DNA of 64,000 nucleotides from positions 806,001-870,000 of the forward strand of contig WAID01000002.1 in NCBI GenBank assembly GCA_016584495.1. The letters are read 5' to 3'. The notes beneath the pieces are model-generated. The model made no database searches. It was not told the origin of the DNA and saw only the letters and a list, made by a program, of their open reading frames with translations. The position numbers and the translations under genes were made by a program. Source of the DNA: Celoporthe dispersa. Taxonomy: Eukaryota > Ascomycota > Sordariomycetes > Diaporthales > Cryphonectriaceae. The first letter of the stretch is position 1, and every line of letters begins with the position of its first letter. Positions 47,101 through 58,382 of the stretch are shown here, one piece after another.

Positions 47101-48935
47101 TACTATGGTAGGCTCGGTGCTCGTGTCGGACTTCAGTTGTTGGAGGAGGACCATCGCGAGAGATGTACTGATTAAGACCGTAAGACTGGTATTTATCAGA
47201 AAAACATACGGGTGGTTTTGCTTTACTAAACACCTTTTATCATGCTTGTACTGTTATGATGATTGAGGCGAAGGAAGGCATGTCGACCAGTCTGGGGCGG
47301 AAAGAGAGGGCGGGCAAGTGGGGGGTCCGCAAGAAGATCCGAGGAGGAAGGCGCTCGAGAGGGCTGAAGCTTAACAGCTCCCCTTCTCAGCTCAGCCCGG
47401 GCTCTCCCGGGCTTGTCTCCTCTCATGAAGGTTCACTCCCGCATCCCGATCTCAGTCACGACGCAGCGAGCTGGGGAGATTAGATGTCGAGATGGTGCCC
47501 CGTTGCCATCAGCAAGGAAGCCTCTCTGGCTTTAGTAGGTTTACGGATTATCGCGCTAGCTGGGTGATGCTGATCTCCTCGGGTTGTCTGGAAAACCCCT
47601 TGCTTCTCGACCTGCCCCGTTCGTCATCCCCATCAGGATTCTTCGATGCTACACACACTCGAAACATGGACTGATACGGCATGCAACTGATTCCCTCGCC
47701 CTCGATACGGACGCTCGCCCCCACCCTTGATACGACGTGGTATTATGCCAAAACGGCTGACTTAGGCTGGGCTCTCTGTGATCTGCGATGCCCTTCTCAG
47801 ACCTGGGCTGGGGTCCAGGCCTCTTCCCACGGATCCTTCCGAGCAACGAGATCATTTTGCCCCATCCGATCTGCACGCCCAGGTACTATAGTACCCACCA
47901 TGGTTTGGTATTTCGTGCATACGGAGAAATGACTCTGGTTTTGCCCTGAGGGACCGCCACCAAGCCGCAAACGGCGATGGTTGTTCACTCAACCCATCCC
48001 CGATCAGGCCAAGACAAGATGGCCTCAGATCGTCACGAGGACCGTGGCCAATAGACAGGATCAGCATCCACACCCACTTCCACGTTGCAACCCCTGCGCG
48101 CTGCGTGCCATCGTGCATTTTTATTTTGGGGCCGGCTCTTGCGGCCTCGCAGCGACGGTGCCGTAATTATTCGACATCGCCGTCTAGAGAGCGCTGTCTG
48201 TTACACCGCGGCCCCTCTGGCGTCTTGTAAAGTTGGCGGGGTAAATTACCACGGTGAACACCGACATCAGGGTGCGTCTAGAGCACACCTTTTCGACTCG
48301 TCACATGCATAATGCGGCTTGTCCTACGGTTCGATTGGGGAGAAGGGGGGGAGGGGGGGAGGCGTTCCAAGAGAGACGTTCCTGACTCACAAACGGAGGA
48401 GGGGGGAAAGGGTCTGTCTCTGCGCCCCGGGGTCTCTTCCTCCGCCAGCGTTACTTTCACGGCCACGCCTGGTGGAAGACGTTGACACTATGGTACCACA
48501 GGAGCGAGCGAACCAAGCCCTGGCCCCCACCAGACCATCATCAGTACCATTACAACCTTGTCAGGCCCCCGGTCTCACGATCCCTGTTTGTGAATCTGCA
48601 TATGCGACCTCCCTCCTCATCAACAGCTCCTATGGTACAGGTCGCACCAGCAGTTCCTTCTTCCTCCGCAAGCTGCAGGCTCCGCCATCCCCTATCCGTC
48701 TCTAGTAGTATTCAGATGCAACCACGGTTCGCTGCGGATAAATACAGCACCGGAAAGGCGACCAGACGAGACGGGAACGGCTCGGCTGGGCGCAGGCTGT
48801 GTGCGCTCAGCTCTTTGTCGATATGGCTGCTCCTGGGCCCCATACCGGCACCACACTAGAATGGACTGGTCCTAATCTCGGGTGCTGCACCTGCAGCATA
48901 AGCCCGAACGTCCAAGTCGACCTCCCTGTGTGGGC

Positions 48936-48984
<49 letters not shown>

Positions 48985-49706
48985 TGTGTGTGTGTGTGCA
49001 CCTCTCTGTCTGCGAGCCAGATCTCGGAGAGATTGTCAGACACGGATCCCTTCTGCAGGGGCAGGCGGGCAAACCGACACCTTCGTCCCAGGTCGGGAGG
49101 TATACCCCAGTCCATCTCACATCTCATATATTGCCTCTCCGGCCCCAAATGACCTCCATTTGTGTCACACGGGATGGGGTCCATTTCTTAAGCTACCTTT
49201 CTTGCTTACCTCTTCAGAACTTGTTCTTTCTTTACTCCTCGCATCCTCCCTGTCTCCCCTCCCCCTCCCCTCGTGCCCCAGAGGTCGACATTTCTGGCCG
49301 AGTTCCCCAGCTTGACGTGAGCTAGCCTGGCAGGTTTCGACCGTCGACGTGTGCACTCATCGGGCCCAGCAGGGCGATCTCCTCCTCGAGGTATCCCGCA
49401 TCACCACCCATCCTCTGGCACGGTGCTCGCACGGTCTGAAGCAAGCTGAGCAACTTGCTTTTACTTCGAACCGGAAGGCCTTGCTCAAAACTCCATCTCT
49501 TGGCTGGCATCCCCAGCATCACCTCTCTCACTCATTCCCCATGCTGTCTCTCTGGTTCTGAATACTGCTCCATGCTCTTACGACATCCTGGAGTCTCCAA
49601 ACAAGGCGTGTCTACCTTCGCCAAGGTATCAAAGTCTCTCGACAGCTTGCCACCAGATCACGTATCTCTGGCATCGCCACCGCTACATGGCCTCCTCAAC
49701 TGAACA
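44146..49706. other. 5.6-kb gene-poor region
   Basis: No convincing protein-coding gene. Open frames such as 44326-44991 are rich in Pro/Arg/Ser and show no domain. Features seen are a run of 12 C at 46362-46373 and a GA/GT microsatellite at 48939-48998. The size suggests either long regulatory or untranslated sequence upstream of the gene at 49707, or non-coding transcripts. Sequence alone cannot decide. Confidence 0.45.
48939..48998. repeat. GA/GT compound microsatellite
   Basis: About 23 GA units with one interruption, followed directly by about seven GT units. It is non-coding and likely to be length-polymorphic. Confidence 0.85.
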
Positions 49707-52481
49707 ATGGGGCTCCTGACTCTCTTGTCGCGGGGTCCTGGCAGGGTTCATTCCCGAGAAGACTTATTTCAATCGCAATCAGTCTCATCGTTGGGCAGTA
49801 AGCCGACTTACACCTTCTAATTCGTTGCGTCTGCTCACATAGGATATCTCTAGGACCTGGATCTAGGCGTGGAAGCAATCAAGAGGACAGTGTGGCCAGG
49901 CTCCGCCGAGAGTCGATCGCCTCGAAGAGTTCTCTGGTCCGATCAGGCGAATCTGAAGCGGCTGCTCCTCCGCCGCTGGTGACAGGTCTGCAGACCACAG
50001 AACTCATAATGAACAAGATCAGTGGACAGGCACACCGACCGACGACTCCGAAACGTCCTCAGCGTGAGCCTCGCAGACCACCACTGTCATTCCGAGACCC
50101 CAACCCGTTTGCAACAGGCTTGGCAGCGCATCAAAGCGCAGTCGTGGATGAAGATGCCGCGGATGATTCTGGCTCACTCGTTGGGATGCATGGACGGAAC
50201 GGCTCATTCTCAAGCTCTACGAGTCGACGTGCAAAAGACCTCCTCGACGCCGCGGGTGAGATAAGGCCAGTGGACTTTCGAAGCCGTGTGCGGGCCACTG
50301 GGGCAAGAGACTATGGTGAAGATGTTGCAGACCGCAATATCCTCCAACACGCAGCAAGCGATCTCCAGATGGCCTCGATCCCAGACCGCAATCACCTGGT
50401 GACCGCGGGCTCTCCGTCGAGCCGGACAGGACCCCTTACCCCCAGAGGACACACCAAGCCTTTCAACGCACCCACGCATCGTCACTATGCAGGCTCGGCT
50501 TACCCAGCCCATCCGTATGCCGCCGATTTTGATCGATCGACACCATCTGTCATGAGTGGCCTCGGCGAGGACGGGTCATCATCCAGGAGAAACGAAAACA
50601 TAATTTCTTTGAACACCTATGTTCCTAGTGGCCTCGCTTCCCTCCCATCCACACCGCGGTCTGTTGCCCCAAGCCTTGGCTCACACTACGGCATCGACTC
50701 TCGAGACTTTGGTCAGAAGAGCCCTGAGTGGGACAGATCGTCCCGAAGTTACCGCAAATCATCCATAGGAAGCAATTTCTCTGTGCCCAGATCGCCTCAG
50801 GCAGCTCACAACCACGTTCTTGGACAGAGCGATTCAGAGCTAAACGAGGTCGAACATGGAGCGACCCTCGATAGGAAGCGGCAACTTGGCGATATCTTCG
50901 GTCCACGCAGCTCCAACAACCAGCAGCGGAGATCAGGTGAGAGCATTGGCCACATCTCATCGGGTACGGTTCCTGGCCGGTCTGGCAACCAGACTGTCAG
51001 GTCCTCATTGTCCTCTTCTATCACAAGTCGCTACCCTTCTGTTGATTTTACCCCTCTTGGCGTTCCTCGGCTGCGGAGCAGCTCCATGGCCGATTTCCAC
51101 CTCCTGCGGGAAGGCGACCATGGTGACAGCAAGAAGGCGAGGTCCTTATGTAAGGAGGCCCCCATGATCGCTTTATGTCCTACCAAGCTTTTCGCTGACA
51201 ATCGCAGACTCCCATCTGCATTCAAGATCCAACAGCAGCGACGATTTGTACTCACGCGCTAGAACAAATGGTCATCCTTTGGCCCTCAGGGTCTTCACTG
51301 GAGGCGACGAGCACCGCGTGCCCCTTGGCGCCAACCAGATGCGCGAATGGGAATCATCTACACCTTGTAACTCAATGTCTACCTCAAGCGCTTCTAATGT
51401 CTATTCTGGAAGCAGCATTCGGCCCATGTCGCGGCATACGCATGCAACATCTGTCGACTCTACGCCTCAGCAATCATTGCGCAGAAGCCAGGACAGTTGT
51501 CTCTCCGGGTCACAGGGTCAGCATGAGATCTACACAACGGAGTGGTCGCCGGTGAGGACGAGGGCGACGGGTTTCAACATCGACGACTACATCTCCTCGG
51601 ACGACGAAGACCTCGATGCCGTGGCTCGGCGCCCTACAGCGGAGGGTGAGGAGGACCTGCTGTTCGACTCGAGCTTCGGTATCAACGGCGCAGTGCTTCC
51701 AGGACTGGTGGAGCCGGTCGATTACGGTTGCTGTCCATCGCCCACTGTCAGGTACCGCCGGCGCAAGGCAGACAGCCCCATTGAAGAGGAGGACGAATAC
51801 GAGAGTGAGCAAGACACGGACGGCGCCTACATAGCGGATATTGAGGATGACCGCTCCAGCACTCACCGAGACCCACCCTTCACGTCGCTCCGCCAGGTGC
51901 GGCGCAGATACAGCAACGGTAATATGGGGACCTTTGGTAGGAAATCGGCAAGGCCTATTGTTTGTGGTCATGCGGACAAGGGCCCGGTGGCGAGCACATC
52001 TGTTGACGGGAGACGAAGCTCACATACTGGGGATGGCCAACACCGCACACTACGCAGAGCATCAAGCGACCTCGGCGTGTACAAATGCGGCCTGGCAGCC
52101 TGCAGGGGCCAGAGTAGGCTCTCCGCTCTGGGGACGCTGCACGCGCGAAATATTGACTCTGCTGTGTCGCTGGGTGACCCTCAAGACGGCACCAGCGCGT
52201 CCGGCGGTGCCCGAGAGGCTGTGAAGACAGCGGACGCGATCAGGGAGGAGACGGGGAAGATTGATCACGCCACTGCAATGAGATTAAGAAAAGAGGGCAA
52301 GGCTAGAAAGCGAGCACAGGGCGCTCAGAACCTCCACAACAAGAGGATGACAAGGGCCTTCGGGGCTGCTGAGGAACGGAAGGCCGCTACTGTTGATGGG
52401 TTACAGACCAAGACAGATGAGCCGGACCGGGGACGGCCACTGGTGAGGAGATCTGGCGGACAAGGGAAGGCAAAGGAGTGA
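49707..52481 (+). CDS. Large disordered hypothetical protein
   Basis: The family is not recognised. Three exons (49707-49797, 49854-51149, 51208-52481) give 886 residues in frame. The first exon is inferred: ATG at 49707 reads MGLLTLLSRGPGRVHSREDL and ends at a GTAAGC donor, and the next exon opens after TCTCTAG. Intron 2 has GTAAGG and a CTGAC branch-like site before CGCAG. The protein is rich in Ser, Arg, Pro and Gly (SSSTSRRAKDLLDAAGEIRP, RSPQAAHNHVLGQSDSELNE), with an acidic middle (EEEDEYESEQDTDGAY) and a basic helical C-terminal segment (MRLRKEGKARKRAQGAQNLH) that looks most conserved. It may be a regulatory or scaffold protein, but no function can be assigned. Confidence 0.7.
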
Positions 52482-53384
52482 TGGAGACAAGAGTCATTGT
52501 TCGCGTTCTTGGTATCCCAAACCGCCCATGAAGAACGCTGCTTGGGGGAGATGGATGGTAACGGGGTTTGCAGACACCGTACAGCCTGGCCTCCGTTTCT
52601 GTCGTTATTTTCCGTGCCTTGGATATGTTAGTTTTGCACGGCTGCAGCCATATTCTGTTCTAATATTAGAGATGGATCTCGACAAGCATTGGCGTTTACC
52701 GTATTAAAAATATAGGAGGAGGCAGGCTGAGGGCTGGGGAACTGTCAGAGCTGATGGTTGGCTCTTGGGTGTTGATTATCACTGGCAGGGAGCGATATCT
52801 GCCTCTCTGAAGGCTTGATTCATCTTTTTTTTTGTTTTGTTTTTGTGTGTGTGTTTGTAAGGGGGGAGTAACCTTGGAAAGGTAACGAGTCACAAGGCGC
52901 TGCTGGGCTGAGGGGATACGAGGAAGTGTGGCTTAGACATGTTTTGGTTGTCATTGCCTTGTATTGATCTCAAATCATACACTCATCATCAACAGACAAC
53001 TTTCATCTTGACATTCTAGTCCCTTATTTTATTTTTGGCTTACATTCTGGCAGACAACGGTCCACGCCCGTCATGTCGATCATAAACTTCATGTCGAATA
53101 GTATGCATGTCCTTCGCTCTGACAACAACAATGGGCCGCGGCGCACCACTCGTCGTGTCGTGCCGATACATTTGGCATTTCATCTATGACGATTCGATGT
53201 TCCAAGTAGGAAGGGTAGCACTGCAGGGTCGGGTTGCGAGCGTGATCTGCGAAAAAGGACGATGGTGGTGGGTGAGGGGCGTTCGAAGAGGATAATTTGT
53301 ACGTTATTGAATGATGGTCGCGTAGAAAAGTAGAGTTTGTTGTAGCGTGTGTGTGTGAAGATGATCACCTGTGTACTATGAGGA

Positions 53385-53464
53385 GGGTTGGTGATGAGAA
53401 GGGTTGGTGATGAGAAGGGTTGGTGATGAGAAGGGTTGGTGATGAGAAGGGTTGGTGATGAGGA
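53385..53464. repeat. 16-bp tandem repeat, five copies
   Basis: GGGTTGGTGATGAGAA repeated head to tail five times, the last copy ending GAGGA instead of GAGAA. It is followed by GAGGAGG-type purine-rich sequence. It is a non-coding minisatellite. Confidence 0.9.
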
Positions 53465-53749
53465 GGAGGGCGAGGGCGAGAGGGCGGGAGGAGGAGGAGG
53501 AGCAGCACTCGTGAACAGAATAGGGTTGGGCAAAAGGCAAAAGAGTTCGGCCGCCCGTGCAATGGCCTACATCTCTTGGGGCTGTGAGAGTGCGGTGTCT
53601 CTCTAATTTGTTCCAGGCTTTCTTTTTTTTCTGTTTATTTCATTTGTTTCCGAAGGGACACCCTGAGGAATCAGAGACTCGACCCAGGCTCTGGATCCCC
53701 GACACCATGGCTCTTTATGGCGGTAGCATTAGCCTTGCCCTCTTTCTTA

Positions 53750-53885
53750 TTTTTTTTTCCTGGTGGGCATTCGAACCCCAGCCCCCAACTATTAGATTAT
53801 ATGTTTAGATTTACGTTTTTTACCACTGCACTATGCATGTGTTGGGGGCTGGGGTTACCAACGACACCACTACACTGCATTATAG
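53750..53885 (-). mobile_element. Possible SINE-like element (tRNA-type A and B boxes, poly-A tail)
   Basis: Read on the minus strand there is an A-box match TAGTGCAGTGG (53823-53833), and a near-perfect B-box GGTTCGAATGC (53767-53777) 45 bases further on. CCACCAGG and then a run of A (53750-53758) follow. Another A-box-like CAGTGTAGTGG lies upstream (53867-53877). Two perfect 16-bp inverted arms (53774-53789 and 53841-53856) flank the interior. The T-arm pairs only partly and no acceptor stem forms, so this is not a functional tRNA. A tRNA-derived SINE or its relic fits best. Confidence 0.4.
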
Positions 53886-54308
53886 CTTAGGGCTGCTTGG
53901 GTTGGGGTAGTGAATGAGGCAGCCACAGCAGTGACTCACTTAAATGCTAGCCATTGGTATCCAGGTACACACGCCCACAGGGCATATACACACACCTACA
54001 CAGGCACACCTTTTGATATCACCAAGCCTGCCTGCTTCCCACCCATACTGGCAAAGAGAGGCCACCACGGTACCGTCAACACCGTCGACCCAGCATGTCA
54101 GCGAGCGACCAAGACAGAAACGACCAAGGCAATCGCGAACGAAGATCAAGAAAAGGAAAAAACGCTTCATATACAATGCTGAATACTATTGAGGGGAAGA
54201 TCTGACCGTGACGTGTCTTCATGATACCCTGTCCACCAATCATGGTGCCCTCGCCCCTGATCCGTCTCTCGCGACAACTGATCTCAACCCGCAAGCCAAG
54301 AAGGTCCA

Positions 54309-55005
54309 TCACCGCTTGCGCCCCATATTCCTCATCAACACACCCCCGATCACGCCCGCCGCCACAGCAAGCCCGCTGACAATGGCGACGCCCATCAGCC
54401 CTCCCTGGCCACCTTGTCGTCTATCAGCGTCCTCAGGTCCGAGGCCTGCAGGTTGGCGGGCTCCTTCTCCAGCAGCAGGTCGTTATACCGCCGGGCCTCG
54501 GCATAGTTGCCCAGCTTGAAGTTGCCGAGGGCGAGGTAGTAGAGGCACTCACGGCGGCGCTCAGGGGAGGTACGGAAGATCTCGGAGAGGAAGACGACGC
54601 CGAGGTGTTGGTCGTCACGACGGCTGGATTTTACGAGGCCCTGAGGAGAGAGTGACAAGGTTAGCCTGGAGTATTTTTTCTTCTTCTTCTCTTTTTGGCC
54701 GAGGGATGTGGATGTGTCACGAGAAGAAGAAGGAGGAGGAGGGAGGCTGGAAGGAGGGCAATGGATGTGGCTTGCTTACCCATGCGTAGTTGAACTTGGT
54801 CTGCACGCCGACCATCTCGCCCTCCTTCTCATATTGTGCGCGCAGGACTTGTAGCTCTGCCGGGTTCAGGGGCGTCTCTGCGTCGACGGCATCTAGGGAC
54901 GGGCTTCTCGTTAGTGGTTGTTGGGCGCGAGATGCGGTGCTCCTCAGGTCGTCTCGTGGAGGTCCTCCTCCTGGGAGAGAACTCACATGGTAGGTTGGTG
55001 CCCAT
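54309..55005 (-). CDS. FIS1: Mitochondrial fission protein FIS1 (one frameshift)
   Basis: A tail-anchored outer-membrane adaptor that recruits the dynamin Dnm1 to mitochondria and peroxisomes. Exons are 55005-54987, 54892-54780 and 54640-54309. The start is MGTNLPY, then LNPAELQVLRAQYEKEGEMV and TKFNYAWGLVKSSRRDDQHL; the TPR-like core has RRRECLYYLALGNFKLGNYA and EARRYNDLLLEKEPANLQAS. The anchor GVAIVSGLAVAAGVIGGVLM and the basic end GRKR lie in a different frame, separated by the CCC run 54399-54401. Adding one base gives 154 residues, the usual size. As written the protein would lose its membrane anchor, which is unlikely for such a conserved gene. Confidence 0.92.
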
Positions 55006-55569
55006 TTTGTCTTTCTTGCAAAAGGCTTGTCTCTCTCTCTCTCTCGCGTGTTATTTACAAGTGATGACAGGTCTGAAGAGAAGAAGGTTGTATTGCTGTG
55101 AGGGCGCGAGGAGGACCAGCTTAGCTCGTCAGGAACGTTCATATAGGTATCATGTGGTCAGGCCTCCGTTCGACGGGATTCTCTGCTGTAGTCAACCGAA
55201 GTGGCGGCTGTTCCGCAGAAGCTCGGGCCTCTCTACAGGGGTGGAGGGGCGATGACGCCGTGCCTGCAGGGGTTAGGATAAGATAAGGCGCCTTCATTGC
55301 CTGGGAGATGAGCACCGCCAAAACAAGCCAGACCCTGCAGAAAAACACTAGAACGAATTCCGACTCGGGCGCTCTCTCCAGCTGCGATCACTCACTCCTC
55401 CAACATCCAACCGGAAATCAACCACAACCCGACAAAGATTGCAGCACAGCTCTCTCCCCTGATCCCCGAGCACACATTACCACACATACACACACAAAGA
55501 TCCCTCTCTTGACACAACGATACCGAACCTCCTCAATCATCAGTTCAGACCTACACACCCTCAGTCAAC

Positions 55570-56264
55570 ATGTTACTCGAAGAAGACCCCGCGACTGTAC
55601 GTGCCAAACCAAAACCAGCCCTGATCCCCTCTCTATGGCGACGCTCCTAGCATATAGACTGACAAGAAGAAAACTTACCCAAATCTAGCTCATCCACCAC
55701 ACCATCGAGAACTTCAACATCGCCCCAGACAAGACAGCCGTCTCACGCGTCAGCGAGTCCCTCTCGACCCTCAACCAAGCCCGCGACCTCCGCATCCGCG
55801 AGTCCGAGGCCAGCCTGCGCCGCCTCGCCCGCCAGCTCGCCGCCATGCAGGGCCAGCACTCCGAGCTCCTCGCCGCCCACCGCAGCTCCGACCACGCCGG
55901 CGCCATCGCCCGCCTCGACACGCAAAAGTTCCGCATTGCCAAGGCCGCCTCCGACCTCGAGATGGACACGGAGCGGCTGTCGGGCCAGCTCGCCGACCTG
56001 GGCTCGCGGCTGACGGAGCTTGAGCTGCAGGGCGTCGAGGGCGCGGATGGCGGTGAGGGGGGCCGGGACGTGCTCGAGGACGAGGTGCTGCTGCGGCTGA
56101 AAGTGTACCGGAGCCTGGGGATCGAGGTGGAGAGGGACGGGAAGGACGGCGAGTTCTCCAGGGCGGTGGTCAGGAGCGACAGGAAGGGGGATGTCCATGT
56201 TGTGAACCTGGACAAGAAGTTCTCGCGGTTCTTCTACGCCAACTACTTTTGGCAGACGCTGTAG
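55570..56264 (+). CDS. SPC24: Ndc80-complex kinetochore subunit SPC24
   Basis: A 200-residue protein in exons 55570-55596 and 55689-56264. Spc24 pairs with Spc25 and anchors the Ndc80 complex to the inner kinetochore. The nine-codon first exon (MLLEEDPAT) and the following LIHHTIENFNIAPDKTAVSR match the fungal family start. A long coiled coil (residues about 30-120) follows. The C-terminal globular domain has LRLKVYRSLGIEVERD and the ending VVNLDKKFSRFFYANYFWQT. It is divergent from FIS1, with 564 bp between start codons. Confidence 0.93.
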
Positions 56265-56818
56265 GGTGGGTTATCTGCTGGAGCCCAGTGAGGCTGAGGG
56301 AGGAAGGATGGAAGGGCGTCCAGTGATGAATGGCGTGAGGTCTTTGCTATGCGGCATGATGATACCTCTCTGTTAATTTTTTTTGGGTGCAGGGCATCGG
56401 CGTTCTGGATAGGTCAATGATTGATTTCGCATGGGCACACGTGATAATGGGTCCATCTTGTCAGTTGCCTACATGTTTTGTAAACCCTTTTTTTATTTTT
56501 TTATTTTTCCACAATCATATTGAGGCCAAATTTATGCGGTAAAGAGATACGAGGAAATGTGATACATAAGATACAATCATCAATTCATAGTATAATCCTA
56601 CATACCGTGACAAGACGAGCCCCAGTTCCATCAGTCCTTGTTTTCCGACCCGCGCTTCCCTGAACTGCCAAAACACCGAAGCAAGAGAAAAATCATTGAG
56701 ATAACGTGTTAAGCTAGGAGGACAGTGCGGGCGTCCTTGGATCCTTCTAGATAGTACTTGACGCCTCTGTGGCCCCATCGTACGACAGACCATCGCCTCA
56801 GGCCGCGCATGGACACCT
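56265..56818. other. Intergenic region between convergent genes
   Basis: About 550 bp with T/A-rich tracts near 56375-56390 and 56488-56510, suited to 3' ends of both neighbours. No gene was seen. Confidence 0.45.
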
Positions 56819-57700
56819 CTAGGCCGACCTCCTAGCATTCTTTGGCGACAGAGGCGGGAAATACGACTCTTCTGCCCGATCCATCGTGGTCAGTGGCGGG
56901 AGCACGGGCGCCAGCCCGTTTGTAGGTGTCCTCTGCCGAGAGCTGTTTGGCGACATCCCGCCGCCCTGCCGCCTTCTCTCCCTGTCCCTCCTGCTGCCGC
57001 CATTCTCGGGCGATCCGTCCTTGGACCGAGCTGCCCGTGGGCTCTTCATCACGAGGTAGTCACCGGCGCCGCCTGGAGTGGTCGCGCCGCCGCCGGATGG
57101 GGAACGGTGGTGGTGTCGCCGCTGCGGGTCGTGGGGGAGCTCGAGCCGCGAGTTGAGCTGGACCCACGCGTCGTCGTCATCAGCATCCTTCCCGTCTAGC
57201 CGCCACCCGCCCACGCCCTCAAAGTCCCGGTCCATGCCGATGGAGGGGATCATCACGAACGAGTCCCGCCTGGCCCCGCCGTTCGTGTTGTCCTCTATGG
57301 GGGTGAGAGAGCCAGCCGATGCGAAGCTGGCGGTGCTCGTCCGCGCCCTTCGGTGGTGGTGTCGCATGGCTGCGCGGCTTACGGGCGATGGCGTGGTCTG
57401 CCCGCTGCCGACTCGGGTATCGATCGGCGGCGGCTGCGACGGCGGCGGGATGCCGGATGCTGTGGCTGCCCTGGTCATAAGAGAGGCAGCGTAGCTCCTC
57501 GCTGGAAAGGGGTATATGCGGCGGCCTGTGATGTATTGCGGGATCATGTTCACGGCGATATCGATGTAGACGACTGCGACACGGAACATGAGCACGGAGA
57601 AGGCGAGCGTGGTCGTGATGCCGGCCAGAATGGCGAGTGGGATGGTGACGACGAAGAGGAAGGGCACAATGAGCCCGTAGACAGGATTGAGGAGGGCCAT
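56819..57700 (-). CDS. Small membrane protein with disordered tail, hypothetical
   Basis: A single exon of 293 residues from the ATG at 57700. The N-terminus has one or two hydrophobic helices (LIVPFLFVVTIPLAILAGIT, TLAFSVLMFRVAVVYIDIAV), then RRIYPFPARSYAASLMTRAA. The remaining 220 residues are polar, Ser/Arg/Gly/Pro-rich and disordered. The organisation resembles uncharacterised ascomycete membrane proteins. I cannot name the family. The start codon gives a hydrophobic segment directly at the N-terminus, possibly a signal anchor in the ER or nuclear envelope. Confidence 0.7.
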   Translation of the reverse strand: MALLNPVYGLIVPFLFVVTIPLAILAGITTTLAFSVLMFRVAVVYIDIAVNMIPQYITGRRIYPFPARSYAASLMTRAATASGIPPPSQPPPIDTRVGSGQTTPSPVSRAAMRHHHRRARTSTASFASAGSLTPIEDNTNGGARRDSFVMIPSIGMDRDFEGVGGWRLDGKDADDDDAWVQLNSRLELPHDPQRRHHHRSPSGGGATTPGGAGDYLVMKSPRAARSKDGSPENGGSRRDRERRRQGGGMSPNSSRQRTPTNGLAPVLPPLTTMDRAEESYFPPLSPKNARRSA

Positions 57701-58382
57701 GGCTGTGAGGTTTATTTGGTGTCGGTAGTTGTGGCTTGCTTGTCAGAACGATGATGTCTCACACGTGCGGTGGTACCATAGTGGTTACGCCTCAGGAAGC
57801 TGCGATTTGATTCAAGACAATCGCAGACTGGTGTGCCTGGCTAGAGAACTGTTGGCGTCATCATCTGACGCGATGAGAGACGATAGTTTGGTCCTGGAGG
57901 AGGAGACAGGACGAGCCGGCTGGAGGAGTGAGATCATGAAATAGATAGGGAAAAAGGATCCGCGCACTTTTGCCTTCAGAGTCCGGAGCAATTTCTGGGG
58001 AAGGGACGGGACGGGCGGCAAGAGGGGTCGCCAGACATGTGAAAGTTCGGGGGGGGCCCACTAGAGGTCTCACTATTGGCCCCGATTCTGGCTTTTGGGG
58101 AGCTATGCAAGCCGTGCTAGGCATATCGGCCAAGGACGAAAGGCCGCTAACCCGTTGGCTCTTTGGCTCTGTAGCGGCTCTGCGGTAGCACCAATCTCAC
58201 TGTAACTAGTAGCCTTTACTGCCTCGAATTCCGCAAATGCGGATCAACCTCCCAACTCATCTGCTCTGCGCAACTTATGTCTTCAGCTTACAATATATAA
58301 CAAATTCGTGCTGACAATAAATCAATGCAGCCGAGCACTACTTCGACAACCTTGCTTCTCACCAGCCACGTCAGACACCATC
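57701..58382. other. Intergenic region between divergent genes
   Basis: About 680 bp. It contains an 8-bp inverted repeat (57800-57807 with 57819-57826) in a stretch weakly resembling tRNA promoter boxes. It holds the promoters of the membrane-protein and TatD-like genes. Confidence 0.4.

Larger units (their letters stand above)
52482..54308. other. Intergenic region with repeats
   Basis: 1.8 kb between convergent genes. It contains a 16-bp tandem repeat (53385-53464) and a tRNA-like, poly-A-tailed element (about 53750-53885). No protein-coding gene is supported. Confidence 0.5.

Noticed and set aside
53385..53464. Tandem repeat considered as a CRISPR array
   Set aside because: Repeats are directly adjacent without spacers, and the genome is fungal.
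57745..57835. Possible tRNA gene (A-box-like CATAGTGGTTACG, B-box-like GATTCAAGAC, 8-bp stem)
   Set aside because: The boxes are too close together for an intact tRNA and neither an acceptor stem nor an anticodon arm can be built; at best a relic.
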